Shown piece by piece: positions 17,144 to 27,116 of a DNA stretch of 64,000 nt. The position numbers and the translations under genes are program-made. Numbering within the stretch: the stretch's first letter is position 1; every line of letters begins with the position of its first letter. The DNA is from Shewanella sp. Arc9-LZ (GTDB lineage Bacteria > Pseudomonadota > Gammaproteobacteria > Enterobacterales > Shewanellaceae). The stretch spans positions 3,720,001 through 3,784,000 of the forward strand of contig NZ_CP048031.1 in NCBI RefSeq assembly GCF_010092445.1. Direction: 5' to 3'. A model generated the notes under the pieces. It did no database searches. It was not told the DNA's origin and saw only the letters and a program-made list of their open reading frames with translations.

Positions 17144-18871
17144 ATGGCGATACCTCGTGATTTTATCAATGAGCTAATAGCTCGAATAGACATAGTCGAT
17201 CTCATTGACCGTAAAGTGCCGTTGAAAAAAGCCGGTAAGAACCATTCGGCTTGTTGTCCTTTTCATAGCGAAAAATCACCCTCTTTTACCGTCAGCAGAG
17301 ACAAACAGTTTTACCACTGTTTTGGTTGCGGTGCCCATGGCAATGCTATTGATTTTGTCATGGAATATGATCGCCTAGAATTTGTTGATGCCATTGAAGA
17401 ACTTGCAGGTCAACTTGGTCTTGCCGTACCACGAGAGCAAGGCACAGGAAAAAGGCCAGATCAAGGATTAAGTCGAGACTTATACGAACTGATGGAAGAA
17501 GCTAACCTCTTCTATCAAAGCCAACTTAGGCAGCATACAGACAAACAAAAAGTTGTCGATTATCTTGAATTTCGCGGATTATCGAGTGACGTTGTTGAGC
17601 AGTTCGGCATTGGGTTTGCACCCGATGGTTGGGATGGTTTACTGGGTCGTTACAGGCAAAATTTGCCCGCCCAAGATAAATTACTGACCGCAGGCATGTT
17701 AATTGCCAATGATAGCGGTAAACGCTATGACCGTTTTCGCGACAGATTAATGTTCCCAATACGCGATCGTCGTGGTCGTGTGGTTGGATTTGGAGGAAGA
17801 GTTTTGGGTGACGGCACCCCAAAGTACTTGAATTCTCCAGAAACGCCCATATTTCATAAGGGTAATGAGCTTTATGGTTTATATGAGCTAAAGCAAAAAC
17901 ACCGTGACCCACAACATGTGTTAATTGTTGAAGGGTATATGGATGTCGTCGCACTCGCCCAATTTGGGATTGATTATGCGGTTGCATCGTTAGGTACATC
18001 GACTACAGCTGAACAATTTCAGCTTTTAGTGCGTAGTGCAAAACAAGTGGTCTGTTGTTATGACGGTGACCGCGCAGGCCGCGAAGCAGCTTGGCGTGCA
18101 CTAGAAACAGCGCTACCACTGTTAAAACCGGGTGACCAAGTCAAGTTTATGTTTCTACCGCAAGGTGAAGACCCTGACACTATGGTCCGCAAAATTGGCA
18201 AAGAAGCATTCGAAGCATTAATGCAAAAAGCCATGTTACTGCCCGAGTTTTTGTTTGACACATTAAGTGCTAACCACGGTACCGATAAAGGGGCATTAGC
18301 CAAGCAAGCCATTGCGCTAATCGAAAAGGTACAAGATACCGTCCTACAGAATTTACTGTTAGAAAATTTAGCACACAAATTAGGCATGAACAGTAGCGAA
18401 GATTTAAAGAAAAAATTAGGTTTTACTGTAAAACAGCCAAAACCATTAAATGCGAAAGGCTTACAAGGTCGTGGTACGCCATTAAGATTGGCCATTGCCC
18501 TACTGGTCCAAAACCCAAGTTTAGGCTTTGGTTTGGCAAAACAGCCTGCACTAGATCGATTACAGATGACCGGCATAGAATTGCTCAATCATTTGTTAGA
18601 TATAACTCGAGAGCAAACGTTAAACAGCGCACAACTACTTGAAATGCATAGAGAGCATAATCAAAAGAGCACTCTAATAAAGCTAGCCCAATGGGAACAT
18701 CAAGTGGCGGATGAAAACGTATTGCCAGAGTTTAAGCAAACCCTGATTTGGTTAAACAACCAATATATTGAACAACGATATCAGGAATTAAGCCTAAAAC
18801 AGGCTTTAACGAAAGTTGAAAAAATGCAGCTAACAAAGCTGATTTCTATAATGAAAGGCATAGCGAAGTAA
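17144..18871 (+). CDS. dnaG: DNA primase
   Basis: Makes RNA primers at the replication fork. The 575-aa protein has the CHC2 zinc domain near residues 40-65 (CPFHSEKSPSFTV, then FYHCFGCGAHG), the RNA-polymerase basic motif RFRDRLMFPIRDRRG, and the TOPRIM core: VEGYMDVVAL with the catalytic Glu, and CYDGDRAGREAAWR with the DxD metal ligands. The C-terminal ~150 residues form the helical DnaB-interaction part. Its ATG overlaps no neighbour; the upstream attenuator likely limits expression, and rpoD follows. Confidence 0.97.
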   Translation: MAIPRDFINELIARIDIVDLIDRKVPLKKAGKNHSACCPFHSEKSPSFTVSRDKQFYHCFGCGAHGNAIDFVMEYDRLEFVDAIEELAGQLGLAVPREQGTGKRPDQGLSRDLYELMEEANLFYQSQLRQHTDKQKVVDYLEFRGLSSDVVEQFGIGFAPDGWDGLLGRYRQNLPAQDKLLTAGMLIANDSGKRYDRFRDRLMFPIRDRRGRVVGFGGRVLGDGTPKYLNSPETPIFHKGNELYGLYELKQKHRDPQHVLIVEGYMDVVALAQFGIDYAVASLGTSTTAEQFQLLVRSAKQVVCCYDGDRAGREAAWRALETALPLLKPGDQVKFMFLPQGEDPDTMVRKIGKEAFEALMQKAMLLPEFLFDTLSANHGTDKGALAKQAIALIEKVQDTVLQNLLLENLAHKLGMNSSEDLKKKLGFTVKQPKPLNAKGLQGRGTPLRLAIALLVQNPSLGFGLAKQPALDRLQMTGIELLNHLLDITREQTLNSAQLLEMHREHNQKSTLIKLAQWEHQVADENVLPEFKQTLIWLNNQYIEQRYQELSLKQALTKVEKMQLTKLISIMKGIAK

Positions 18872-18913
18872 TACGCAATTTATTCGTGAAGAATATGCGT
18901 ACAAACATTGCCA

Positions 18914-18935
18914 TGGACTAGCTAAGGTTAGTCCA
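18914..18935 (+). other. Hairpin in the dnaG-rpoD spacer
   Basis: TGGACTA (18914-18920) pairs with TAGTCCA (18929-18935) around an 8-nt loop, with no T-run. It could be an mRNA processing or stability element between dnaG and rpoD, where E. coli has an RNase E cleavage site; this parallel is inference. Confidence 0.35.
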
Positions 18936-19021
18936 CACAGCTATAATTGACGATTTGCGCGCCACTTAGCACAGCTAACTGGCCTATCGTTTTATCAGTT
19001 ACCCAAAATTGGATGATATCT

Positions 19022-20857
19022 ATGGATCACACTCCGCAGTCGCAACTCAAACTGTTGCTCGCTAAAGGTAAAGAGCAAGGTTACTTAACCTATGCAGAAG
19101 TGAACGACCACTTACCTGCAGACATGGTCGATTCCGATCAGATTGAAGATATTATCCAGATGATAAATGACATGGGTATCCGCGTTTTTGAAGAAGCGCC
19201 AGATGCCGATGACATGATGATGTCGGAAGACAACACAGACGAAGATGCTGCAGAAGAAGCAGCGGCAGCTCTCGCAACCGTAGAAAGTGAGTTAGGCCGA
19301 ACCACAGACCCTGTCCGCATGTATATGCGCGAAATGGGCACGGTAGAGCTACTTACTCGCGAAGGCGAAATTGTTATTGCTAAACGTATCGAAGAAGGTA
19401 TCAACACAGTACAGAGTTCTGTCAGTGAGTACCCTCAAGCGATCGCAATGATCTTAGAGCAATTCGATAAGTATGAAGCTGAAGAATTGCGCTTGTCTGA
19501 TATTATCTCTGGATTTATCAATCCTGACGACGATGACGTCGCACCAACTGCCACCAATGTTGGTTCAGAATTAGCTGACTCTAAAAATGATGATGATGAC
19601 GATGACGACGATGATGACGATGAGGAAGAGGAAGAAGGCAACAAAGGGCCAGACCCTGAAGAAGCCAAAGAAAAATTCACTCAACTCAGAGAAGCCTACG
19701 AAAAAAGCTTAGGAATTATTGCCGAAAAAGGCCGTGACCACCCTGAAGCGATTGGCTCATTATTTGTTATTGGCGAATTATTCAAAGAATTCCGTTTAGT
19801 ACCTAAACAGTTTGACCGTTTAGTGAAAAGCATGCGCAACATGATGGACCGCGTACGAATTCAAGAACGTCTAGTCATTAAGCTTTGTGTTGAACACGCT
19901 AAGATGCCAAAGAAAAACTTTATTAAGGCTTTCACTGGCAACGAAACAAACTTAGATTGGTTTAACAAAGAAAAAGAAAGCACTAAGCCTTACGCTGAAG
20001 GTTTGCGTATGATCACCGATGACGTAACGCGTTGTGTGACCAAACTTGGTGCTATTGAAGTTGAAACAGATTTAACCATCGCAGGCATTAAAGACATTAA
20101 CCGTCGTATGTCTATCGGTGAAGCGAAAGCTCGTCGTGCGAAAAAAGAAATGGTTGAAGCTAACTTACGTTTGGTTATTTCTATTGCCAAAAAGTACACC
20201 AACCGTGGTTTACAGTTCTTGGATTTAATCCAAGAAGGTAACATTGGTTTGATGAAAGCAGTAGATAAGTTTGAATACCGCCGTGGTTACAAGTTCTCGA
20301 CTTATGCAACGTGGTGGATCCGTCAGGCAATCACTCGTTCAATCGCCGACCAAGCACGTACGATCCGTATTCCAGTACACATGATCGAAACGATTAACAA
20401 GCTGAACCGTATTTCTCGTCAAATGCTTCAAGAAATGGGCCGTGAGCCGTCTCCTGAAGAATTGGCAGAACGTATGATGATGCCTGAAGATAAGATTCGT
20501 AAGGTGCTGAAAATCGCTAAAGAGCCAATCTCAATGGAAACCCCAATCGGTGACGATGAAGATTCGCATTTAGGTGATTTTATCGAGGATACTACCCTCG
20601 AGCTACCACTTGACTCAGCAACTAGCGAAAGTCTAAAGAACGCCACACACGAAGTGTTAGCTGGCCTAACAGCCCGTGAAGCAAAAGTACTGCGTATGCG
20701 TTTTGGTATCGATATGAATACTGACCACACGTTAGAAGAAGTGGGTAAGCAATTTGATGTTACACGTGAACGTATTCGTCAAATTGAAGCTAAAGCGTTA
20801 CGTAAATTACGTCACCCTTCTCGCTCAGAAATCTTAAAGTCGTTCTTAGACGAATAA
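19022..20857 (+). CDS. rpoD: RNA polymerase primary sigma factor (sigma-70)
   Basis: Housekeeping sigma factor, 611 aa. Region 1.1 is at the N-terminus, region 1.2 in [16 protein letters not shown], then a large non-conserved region, region 2 with [20 protein letters not shown] and the -10-recognition [15 protein letters not shown], region 3, and region 4 with the -35-binding helix-turn-helix [20 protein letters not shown]. The non-conserved region holds an unusual run of Asp then Glu at about residues 189-205. The ATG at 19022 ([17 protein letters not shown]) fits the family; an upstream in-frame GTG/ATG extension does not. Confidence 0.98.
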   Translation: MDHTPQSQLKLLLAKGKEQGYLTYAEVNDHLPADMVDSDQIEDIIQMINDMGIRVFEEAPDADDMMMSEDNTDEDAAEEAAAALATVESELGRTTDPVRMYMREMGTVELLTREGEIVIAKRIEEGINTVQSSVSEYPQAIAMILEQFDKYEAEELRLSDIISGFINPDDDDVAPTATNVGSELADSKNDDDDDDDDDDDEEEEEGNKGPDPEEAKEKFTQLREAYEKSLGIIAEKGRDHPEAIGSLFVIGELFKEFRLVPKQFDRLVKSMRNMMDRVRIQERLVIKLCVEHAKMPKKNFIKAFTGNETNLDWFNKEKESTKPYAEGLRMITDDVTRCVTKLGAIEVETDLTIAGIKDINRRMSIGEAKARRAKKEMVEANLRLVISIAKKYTNRGLQFLDLIQEGNIGLMKAVDKFEYRRGYKFSTYATWWIRQAITRSIADQARTIRIPVHMIETINKLNRISRQMLQEMGREPSPEELAERMMMPEDKIRKVLKIAKEPISMETPIGDDEDSHLGDFIEDTTLELPLDSATSESLKNATHEVLAGLTAREAKVLRMRFGIDMNTDHTLEEVGKQFDVTRERIRQIEAKALRKLRHPSRSEILKSFLDE

Positions 20858-20877
20858 GCTCACTGAAAAAATAGTAT

Positions 20878-20903
20878 AAAAACCTGCTTCGGCAGGTTTT
20901 TTT
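20878..20903 (+). terminator. Intrinsic terminator after rpoD
   Basis: AAAAACCTGC (20878-20887) and GCAGGTTTTT (20892-20901) close a TTCG tetraloop and are followed by a T-run. This ends the macromolecular-synthesis operon. Confidence 0.93.
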
Positions 20904-20977
20904 ATGTCCAAAAACGCAATAATTGCTTAACAGATAACCAATTGAAACAAGATAAGTAAATACAACTAAAAACACGG

Positions 20978-21006
20978 GTGACAAGTGCCAACAAACTTCG
21001 TATACT
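20978..21006 (+). promoter_or_regulatory. Strong sigma-70 promoter of the tRNA gene
   Basis: GTGACA (-35, 20978-20983) and TATACT (-10, 21001-21006) are 17 bp apart, each one base from consensus. The GC-rich sequence TTCCCCGC after the -10 resembles a stringent-control discriminator, as expected for stable RNA genes. Confidence 0.75.
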
Positions 21007-21041
21007 TTCCCCGCTTTCGATAGTGACGACTATCTTAAGTC

Positions 21042-21118
21042 GGCCCCTTAGCTCAGTTGGTTAGAGCATACGACTCATAATCGTCAGGTCCCCAGTTCGA
21101 GTCTGGGAGGGGCCACCA
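21042..21118 (+). tRNA. tRNA with CAU anticodon, probably tRNA-Ile2 (lysidine type)
   Basis: A 77-nt cloverleaf: acceptor GGCCCCT pairs with AGGGGCC (21108-21114), discriminator A and encoded CCA. The anticodon loop CTCATAA carries CAT at 21076-21078, and the T arm contains GTTCGAGTC. The acceptor stem matches E. coli tRNA-Ile2 (GGCCCCU) rather than elongator tRNA-Met (GGCUACG), so C34 is expected to be converted to lysidine by TilS and the tRNA to read AUA. The Met alternative cannot be wholly excluded without testing TilS determinants. Confidence 0.85.
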
Positions 21119-21126
21119 ATTCTGAT

Positions 21127-21161
21127 AAGCCGTAGTAGGTTAATACCTACTACGGCTTTTT
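21127..21161 (+). terminator. Intrinsic terminator after the tRNA
   Basis: AAGCCGTAGTAGGT (21127-21140) pairs perfectly with ACCTACTACGGCTT (21145-21158) around TAAT, followed by T residues to 21161. Confidence 0.93.
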
Positions 21162-21410
21162 CATATCTGGCGTTCTGTGTTGTAGCAAATGTGTAGCAGA
21201 TACTTAAATAAAAGTCAGTAATTGAAGGAATTTGAATCCGCTTGCCATTTTGATAGTTATGCAAATCACCAACCATCAAATAACTCCACGATAAGCGCTT
21301 ATAACGCTCTTGAACAATCTGCGTGATGCATTAGAGGATAGCCAATCGGCTTAAGTAAAAACCAAGGTAACTAATTTAAGCTTCGCTATCGTATATGCCT
21401 CAGCTTCTTT
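21162..21410. other. tRNA-distal spacer with short direct repeats
   Basis: No gene is seen. TGTAGCA occurs twice 11 bp apart (21181-21187 and 21192-21198), a pattern like arm-type sites found next to integrase genes at tRNA loci. No integrase or tRNA-end duplication is present, so this could at most be a scar. Confidence 0.3.
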
Positions 21411-23069
21411 CTAGCCAATAATGTCATCAACTACTATCTTGTTTCGACCCGATCCTTTAGCGTTGTACAAAGCGCTATCAGCTCGTTGGAACCACTCTTT
21501 AAAAGGCTCTTCAATACGCAGAGTTGCCATGCCGGCACTAAAGGTTAACTTGTCGATTGGCGCGAAGTCCATCTGTGAGATTTTTTGACGTAGCGCTTCA
21601 ATATGTTTAAAGACCATAGCCGAGGTCGCTTCTGGTATTAAAATCACAAACTCTTCGCCCCCCCAACGACAGATGAGATTTTCTTTGCGCATATTTACAG
21701 ACAGTTCATCCGCAAAACGGCACAAAATATCATCACCAACATTGTGGCCAAACTCATCATTAATCTTTTTGAAATAATCTATGTCTAATATGACCAGAGT
21801 AACAGGAAAATGATGTCGCTTAGCGCGGGAGATCTCTTTATCAACCAGAGCACTAAAAGCTCGACGATTATAAAGCAAGGTTAACGGGTCTTTAGAGGCA
21901 AGCTGTTCAAGCTTTTCATTTTGCTGATTAAGCAGTAAGTTTTTGTCGGTGATTTCTTGGGTTCGATGATTGACCATTTGTTCTAAATGGATAGTGTGTA
22001 AATGTATTTTTTGAAGACTATCGTGGAAAGCTTTAGACAGTTGACCTATTTCATCATCTGAATCGATTATTTTTAGATAACTTTTTTTATCTTTAACAGA
22101 GGCTTTTACATCTTTGGTCAGTTGCACGATTGGTTTTGTTATTCTATTGGATAGTTCACTGATGAGTAATAAAAATATCACCATCAAAATGATCGAAGTG
22201 ACTAAAACGTCGTACATTATTGTATATATAGCGTGAAAAATTTCAGACTCTTTAGTTGTGACAAACAAGGTCCAGCCAGGCAGATAATCAACTTTTGAAA
22301 ATGTGACTATCTTCGATTCATTTAATTTGGCATCCCTATAACGACCGTAGCCATCATTTTGTAATTTAGTTTGTCGGACTATTTTATAAAATCCTGGATA
22401 ATCAGCACTTTCTGTCATTGAAAGTTTATTCTTCATTATAAAACTTTTATTCGGATGTGAAACCATTAAGCCATTCGAGTCAGTTAACCAGGCGTAACTC
22501 TCTTTTGCGAGCTTAATTTCTGCTAATTTAGCGGAGATGATGGTGAGAGGCACCGCCACTGCAAGTGTTCCTATCCAATTATTTTTCGTGTCTAAAATAG
22601 GTACTCCCACCATGATAACGGGGGCCTTTTCAAACCGAGTGATTACAGGCGCGCTAATATTATATTCTTTGCCCACCCATTGCTCAGCACGTATAAATGA
22701 AGAATGAGTGACTTTATTTGTATTACCTAACACATCAGTTAAATTTAAATTTTTGTCTACATAAATAGCATTAATGAAATTACCACGCCCCATTGTCATC
22801 AGCCTTTGCAGCTGTCGAGCGATAGTCGCTTTATCACCTAGCTTTGTCTTTGGGTTGTTGCTGAGCATTTTTAACATAACCACATATCGAGCAAACTCTT
22901 GGCTGAGGAGGTTTGCGTGCATTTTCGAAATTTTGGTAGAGTTTTCTAATGCTAAATCCATTACACGATCACGCTCATTGATAAATATAGTGATTAAAAG
23001 CACAGACGTGAAAGCTATCATGACTAAAGAGAAAATAGTGATAACCTTGGCTTTTATACTATGAAACAT
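21411..23069 (-). CDS. Membrane diguanylate cyclase with Cache sensor
   Basis: Predicted to make cyclic di-GMP in response to an extracytoplasmic signal. The 552-aa protein has an N-terminal membrane helix (residues ~8-28), a ~250-residue periplasmic Cache-like domain (with VITRFEKAPVIMVGVPILD and KESYAWLTDSNGLMVSHP), a second membrane helix near 285-305, a HAMP-like linker, a short coiled coil, and a C-terminal GGDEF domain with the active-site GGEEF at 470-474. The inhibitory I-site position reads RKEN, not RxxD, so product inhibition may be absent. AGGGGTGAT precedes the start. Confidence 0.88.
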   Translation of the reverse strand: MFHSIKAKVITIFSLVMIAFTSVLLITIFINERDRVMDLALENSTKISKMHANLLSQEFARYVVMLKMLSNNPKTKLGDKATIARQLQRLMTMGRGNFINAIYVDKNLNLTDVLGNTNKVTHSSFIRAEQWVGKEYNISAPVITRFEKAPVIMVGVPILDTKNNWIGTLAVAVPLTIISAKLAEIKLAKESYAWLTDSNGLMVSHPNKSFIMKNKLSMTESADYPGFYKIVRQTKLQNDGYGRYRDAKLNESKIVTFSKVDYLPGWTLFVTTKESEIFHAIYTIMYDVLVTSIILMVIFLLLISELSNRITKPIVQLTKDVKASVKDKKSYLKIIDSDDEIGQLSKAFHDSLQKIHLHTIHLEQMVNHRTQEITDKNLLLNQQNEKLEQLASKDPLTLLYNRRAFSALVDKEISRAKRHHFPVTLVILDIDYFKKINDEFGHNVGDDILCRFADELSVNMRKENLICRWGGEEFVILIPEATSAMVFKHIEALRQKISQMDFAPIDKLTFSAGMATLRIEEPFKEWFQRADSALYNAKGSGRNKIVVDDIIG

Positions 23070-23134
23070 ATCACCCCTGAAAACGTTTGCTTAACACACT
23101 AAAATATATATAAATCACAAAAAATTGATGACAC

Positions 23135-23188
23135 TTAATGGTATAGACTGGTGGTTAGCATTATGTCGTACTGATGCAATACCATTAA
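23135..23188. repeat. Perfect 10-bp inverted repeat upstream of the cyclase gene
   Basis: TTAATGGTAT (23135-23144) is mirrored by ATACCATTAA (23179-23188) with a 34-nt spacer, about 66-120 bp upstream of the cyclase start. It may be a pair of operator half-sites or a weak RNA stem. Confidence 0.4.
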
Positions 23189-23304
23189 ATCATGATTGCA
23201 TAGACTTTGAATTGAACACATAAACTCACTCAAATCATCTTGCATTAAGTCATGTTATTACGCCATATCCGTTAATGTTAACAAACAATGCATGTTTTTT
23301 GGGG

Positions 23305-24027
23305 TTAATCTCGACGAATATAACTCGGATTTTGTTCTAAATAAGCCTGTGCTGCAGTGATAGCAACCACGGCTTTAGAATTAAATTCACGTTGGTACAA
23401 GGTATATACCACAAATAAACTGGCTAAAATGAACATTCCTGGATGCATAAACCAGCACAGCGCCGCCATAGAGTAGTAATAAGAACGTAAGCCATAGTTA
23501 TATGAATGCGCCGCTTGATCTTGTACCACGGCCATTTGCCTTGCATAGCCCAATGCATTTTTATCGCTACCGGTTTTATCTAATGGTGCCGCGCCAATCA
23601 TAATATTCACAAAACCATATTGACGCATTGACCAGGTAAATTGGAAAAATGCTAGCACGAAAATCCCAGCTAAAAGAGCCAGTTTGATCTGTACCAGCGC
23701 GTGATTAGGCGACGAGGTGAAGGGAATAGAACCAATCACGGTTTCAAGCTTTTCAACCTGCGAAAATAACGTCAACACACCCGCCAGGATCAGTAAAGTT
23801 GTTGAAGCAAAGAAGGCAATATTGCGTTCTAAATTAGCCAATAATGCCGCTTCCGCTACGCGTATCTCTTTGGCTATCACCTGCGACATCCAATGAATAC
23901 GTTGCTGATGCATTACTCGTGCAATGCAATTAGAGGTTTTGGCTTTACGACGGGCAAAACCGGTATACCCTATCCAACTAACTAAAAATACAATTAAAGC
24001 CAGCGAATCTAACCATGAAATCACCAT
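23305..24027 (-). CDS. DUF599 membrane protein
   Basis: A 240-aa protein of the DUF599 family, whose function is unknown. Four hydrophobic segments are visible, near residues 8-22, 70-88, 112-130 and 193-212, with a conserved-looking basic cytoplasmic stretch (CIARVMHQQRIHWM) between the first two and NIMIGAAPLD later. AGG lies nine bases before the ATG. It is on the same strand as the pseudouridine synthase gene 85 bp upstream, but cotranscription is unproven. Confidence 0.8.
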   Translation of the reverse strand: MVISWLDSLALIVFLVSWIGYTGFARRKAKTSNCIARVMHQQRIHWMSQVIAKEIRVAEAALLANLERNIAFFASTTLLILAGVLTLFSQVEKLETVIGSIPFTSSPNHALVQIKLALLAGIFVLAFFQFTWSMRQYGFVNIMIGAAPLDKTGSDKNALGYARQMAVVQDQAAHSYNYGLRSYYYSMAALCWFMHPGMFILASLFVVYTLYQREFNSKAVVAITAAQAYLEQNPSYIRRD

Positions 24028-24112
24028 GCTGATTAACCTATGTAAGAATAAATAATAGATTGATTATGCATCAGTTTTCACCATGCTTACATCAGTTTGT
24101 TGCTAGAAGTGG

Positions 24113-24772
24113 TTAAAATGGGCTTGGGCAAACAAAATCAATCCGTTGTTCTGTTACTGGATGAGTGAACGATAATGAAGTGGCATGCAACATTAATCGG
24201 TCCGACATCGCTCGCGAATAGTCATTACCATATAAGTCACAACCTAAAATAGGATGGCCTATTTGCTGGCTGTGTATGCGTAGCTGATGAGTTCGACCGG
24301 TAATAGGGGTAAAGGTGACCCGTGTTGACAGCCCTTGTTGATGGCGTTCAATTACTTGATATTGACTGTGAGCGGGTTTACCAGTTTGCTGACAAATTTT
24401 CATAAATGGGAAATTATCACTATCTTTGGCGATCGGTAATTCAATATCACCATGTTGCTCAACCAAATCACCATATAACACTGCGGTGTAGGTTTTTGTG
24501 ACAGTGCGTAGCTGAAATTGTTTAGTTAATAATCCATTAATCTCTTTGTTTAGCGCCACTAACATAATACCTGACGTACCGAAATCGAGACGGTGTACTA
24601 ACGTAGCCGTTGGATAATCTTGCACTAAACGATGATGTACTGAATCCTTGTTTAATGGATTCTTCCCCGAGAGACTTAATAATCCCGTCGGTTTATTGAT
24701 CAACAACAAATGTTCATCTTGGTATAAAACCTCAATGTTGCCATCGCAGGGTGGAGCAATAAATTCAGCCAT
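24113..24772 (-). CDS. rluA: RluA-family pseudouridine synthase
   Basis: Isomerises uridine to pseudouridine in rRNA and/or tRNA. The 219-aa length equals that of E. coli RluA. Motif order is VLYQDEHLLLINKPTGLLS, the catalytic HRLDFGTSG with the active Asp, then PITGRTHQLRIHSQQIGHPILG and RLMLHATSLSFTHP. The QQTGKPAHSQYQVI segment also parallels E. coli RluA. No S4 RNA-binding domain is present, as in RluA. Target (23S U746 and tRNA U32 in E. coli) is inferred; another RluA paralogue is possible. Confidence 0.78.
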   Translation of the reverse strand: MAEFIAPPCDGNIEVLYQDEHLLLINKPTGLLSLSGKNPLNKDSVHHRLVQDYPTATLVHRLDFGTSGIMLVALNKEINGLLTKQFQLRTVTKTYTAVLYGDLVEQHGDIELPIAKDSDNFPFMKICQQTGKPAHSQYQVIERHQQGLSTRVTFTPITGRTHQLRIHSQQIGHPILGCDLYGNDYSRAMSDRLMLHATSLSFTHPVTEQRIDFVCPSPF

Positions 24773-24799
24773 AATATCTTAGTGGTAACTATCTAAGCG

Positions 24800-24837
24800 G
24801 GAATAATAATAGAAAAGGTGGCTTGTAAGCCACCTTT
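24800..24837 (-). terminator. Intrinsic terminator after the chemoreceptor gene
   Basis: On the minus strand, AAAGGTGGC pairs with GCCACCTTT (24837-24814) around a 6-nt loop, followed by TTCTATTATTATT. Confidence 0.75.
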
Positions 24838-24866
24838 CATACTGTTCGCGCTAGGTTAAAGCAGGG

Positions 24867-26984
24867 TTAAGTTCGTAATCGTCCCAATTGCTGATGCTGC
24901 TGCTGAACTAAATCAGCTAGGCTGTCACTGCTCTGCTGAGCACTGTCAGCCAGCTGTGATAACTCAGCAGCCGAGTCTGAAATGCCAGTAATGTTACGAT
25001 TGACCTCTTCGGTTACCGCACTCTGCTCTTCAGCGGCGGTAGCGATGTGGGTCACTTGACCTGACACTTGGTTAATTTGTTCAACGATGGCATTCAGCGA
25101 TTGTAATGCTAGCTGAGTTTGCTCAACCGCTTTTTGTGCGCCTTGGGCACCTTTATCAATAATGCTCGAGGCATTTTTAACTTCTTTTTGTAACGACTCA
25201 ATCAAGGTACTAATTTCATTAGTCGACGTTTGAGTTCGAGACGCAAGGGTTCTGACTTCATCAGCAACAACAGCAAAGCCTCGGCCTTGTTCCCCCGCTC
25301 TGGCAGCCTCAATAGCCGCATTTAACGCTAATAGGTTAGTCTGCTCTGCAATGGAACTGATCACCTCTAAAATACGGCTAATATTGGCGCTGCTTTGCGA
25401 CACCATACCTACCGCTTGCTGAGCTTGTGCTGAATCACCCGAGACTCCCTCAACAAATACCATTGCTTGAGTTAACCGCGACTGACCGTCTTTCACATTA
25501 ACCGTCATGGATTCGGTTTCCATTGCGGTTTGCTCAGAGGCTTTAGCCACTTCAAGCGCGGTGGCGCTCATTTGATTAACCGCTGTTACCACACTTTCAA
25601 TTTCACCATATTGGCGATTAACACTTTCGCGTGTGTGCTTAGCAATGTCTGCCGATTTTATGCTTTCTTGTTGCGAACGGTCGGCAAGAATTTTGAGCTC
25701 GGAAATGAGATGGCGCAATTTCGCAATGAAGGCATTAATACCACTGCCTAATGCAATTAACTCCGCATGGGCATCGACTTCTATCGCTTGAGTTAAGTCG
25801 CCTTCGGCGCTGGCAAGGTTTTCGACGCGAGCTTGGATCATATTAAGCGGCGCAATAATGCTGCGAATAACCAAACTGATAATAAGCACCGCAATAACCG
25901 TGACAATAATACCGATGGTTAATAGCAAGCTGCCCAGAGACATCGCCATGTCATTCATGGCAGTATTCATATGATCTACCGCCATAAACGCTTGGGTTTT
26001 CGGCACTTCAATAATCAATGACCAAGTTGCATTAGCAATAGGGATGTTAATAGGATATGCCACGGCAATGGTGGTTGGTTCATTTACAAACCCCGATGAA
26101 CTATTTAATGCCAACAGCTTTTTAGCTAATTCTGGCCCGACAGATTCACTAAAAGGTCGTGCAAATTTTTTATAATGGCTAGCAGCCACCACAAACCCTT
26201 TCTGGCTCACCAAGGTCACCTTAGCTTGTCCACCATACAAACTTTTAGATAATTGCATAATCATGGTTTGAAATATCGGCAAGTTGATGTCCACGCCAAC
26301 GAGACCTTTAAATTGGTTATCCACTATAACGGGCACGGTTAACGAGGTCATGAGTGCAGTATTGCCTGGAGTGATTTCGTACAAATATGGTTCCATTAAG
26401 CACGGCTTTTTACTGTCTTTGGCACACAAGTACCACTCAGCCTCGCGAACGCCAAACTCATTTAACGTGGTAACGTATTTTTCAGCCGCTTCATCAACTT
26501 GATTCTGCTCTACTGTGCCGTCATCATTGCGGGTGTAGTAAATTTCTAATGTGCCCGCATTCGGTACACTGTGGCTTTCACCTTGAAGATAACTGTCATC
26601 GAGACCATCATAGCCATTAGGTTCAAATTGCGCATACATCGATGATATGATGTTATTTTTCTGCAATATTGCCGCAAGCGATAACTCCACCCGCTCACGA
26701 CTTAAAGGATCTTTTTTTGAGGTTTGTTCCAGTAAGCCCGCAAACGAAAAGGGAACCCGATAAGCTTCATTGATAAATCCAGCAATACGCTCACCATACT
26801 CACCCGCTCTTGCTGAGAGTTTGTCATTAATCTCTTGTTGTAACGCAACCTCAACCTCTGCGGCCAGACTGGTATTCTTATCTTTTAAGCCTAGCCATAA
26901 ACTTAAAGAGAGTGTAATTACTGTGGCAATAAATAACGCCGAGGTGATCCATAACAACTTTGACTTAATGGATAATGCCTTCAT
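24867..26984 (-). CDS. Methyl-accepting chemotaxis protein with Cache sensor
   Basis: A 705-aa chemoreceptor. The first membrane helix is at residues ~10-29; a large periplasmic Cache-type ligand domain follows (e.g. [20 protein letters not shown] and [11 protein letters not shown]), then a second helix near 349-375, a HAMP domain ([19 protein letters not shown]), and the long signalling domain with the hairpin-tip motif [20 protein letters not shown] followed by [15 protein letters not shown]. It would report an external small molecule, possibly an amino acid or amine, to CheA/CheW; the ligand is not deducible. It lies next to the GABA/polyamine genes. Confidence 0.93.
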   Translation of the reverse strand: MKALSIKSKLLWITSALFIATVITLSLSLWLGLKDKNTSLAAEVEVALQQEINDKLSARAGEYGERIAGFINEAYRVPFSFAGLLEQTSKKDPLSRERVELSLAAILQKNNIISSMYAQFEPNGYDGLDDSYLQGESHSVPNAGTLEIYYTRNDDGTVEQNQVDEAAEKYVTTLNEFGVREAEWYLCAKDSKKPCLMEPYLYEITPGNTALMTSLTVPVIVDNQFKGLVGVDINLPIFQTMIMQLSKSLYGGQAKVTLVSQKGFVVAASHYKKFARPFSESVGPELAKKLLALNSSSGFVNEPTTIAVAYPINIPIANATWSLIIEVPKTQAFMAVDHMNTAMNDMAMSLGSLLLTIGIIVTVIAVLIISLVIRSIIAPLNMIQARVENLASAEGDLTQAIEVDAHAELIALGSGINAFIAKLRHLISELKILADRSQQESIKSADIAKHTRESVNRQYGEIESVVTAVNQMSATALEVAKASEQTAMETESMTVNVKDGQSRLTQAMVFVEGVSGDSAQAQQAVGMVSQSSANISRILEVISSIAEQTNLLALNAAIEAARAGEQGRGFAVVADEVRTLASRTQTSTNEISTLIESLQKEVKNASSIIDKGAQGAQKAVEQTQLALQSLNAIVEQINQVSGQVTHIATAAEEQSAVTEEVNRNITGISDSAAELSQLADSAQQSSDSLADLVQQQHQQLGRLRT

Positions 26985-27061
26985 TCAATTGAGCTCCCGC
27001 TTTAGTATTAATTTTCAGATACAATAAAGTGTAGTCAGCTTTAAAAATTAAGTAAGTATGA

Positions 27062-27090
27062 GATATAAAAAATCCCGTAAAAACGGGATT
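27062..27090 (-). terminator. Intrinsic terminator after gabT
   Basis: AATCCCGT (27071-27078) and ACGGGATT (27083-27090) form an 8-bp stem; on the minus strand it is followed by TTTTTTATATC. Confidence 0.85.
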
Positions 27091-27116
27091 CTATTGATTA
27101 TTTTGACAAAAAGCCG

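Noticed and set aside
18947..19021. 25-codon N-terminal extension of RpoD
   Set aside because: The family begins at MDHTPQSQ, and the extension sequence is not conserved-looking; the ATG at 19022 fits better.
21061..21279. 72-aa minus-strand frame across the tRNA, ending in a GGPSQTRTGDL-like string
   Set aside because: It is the antisense translation of the tRNA and its terminator, a well-known kind of spurious protein prediction.
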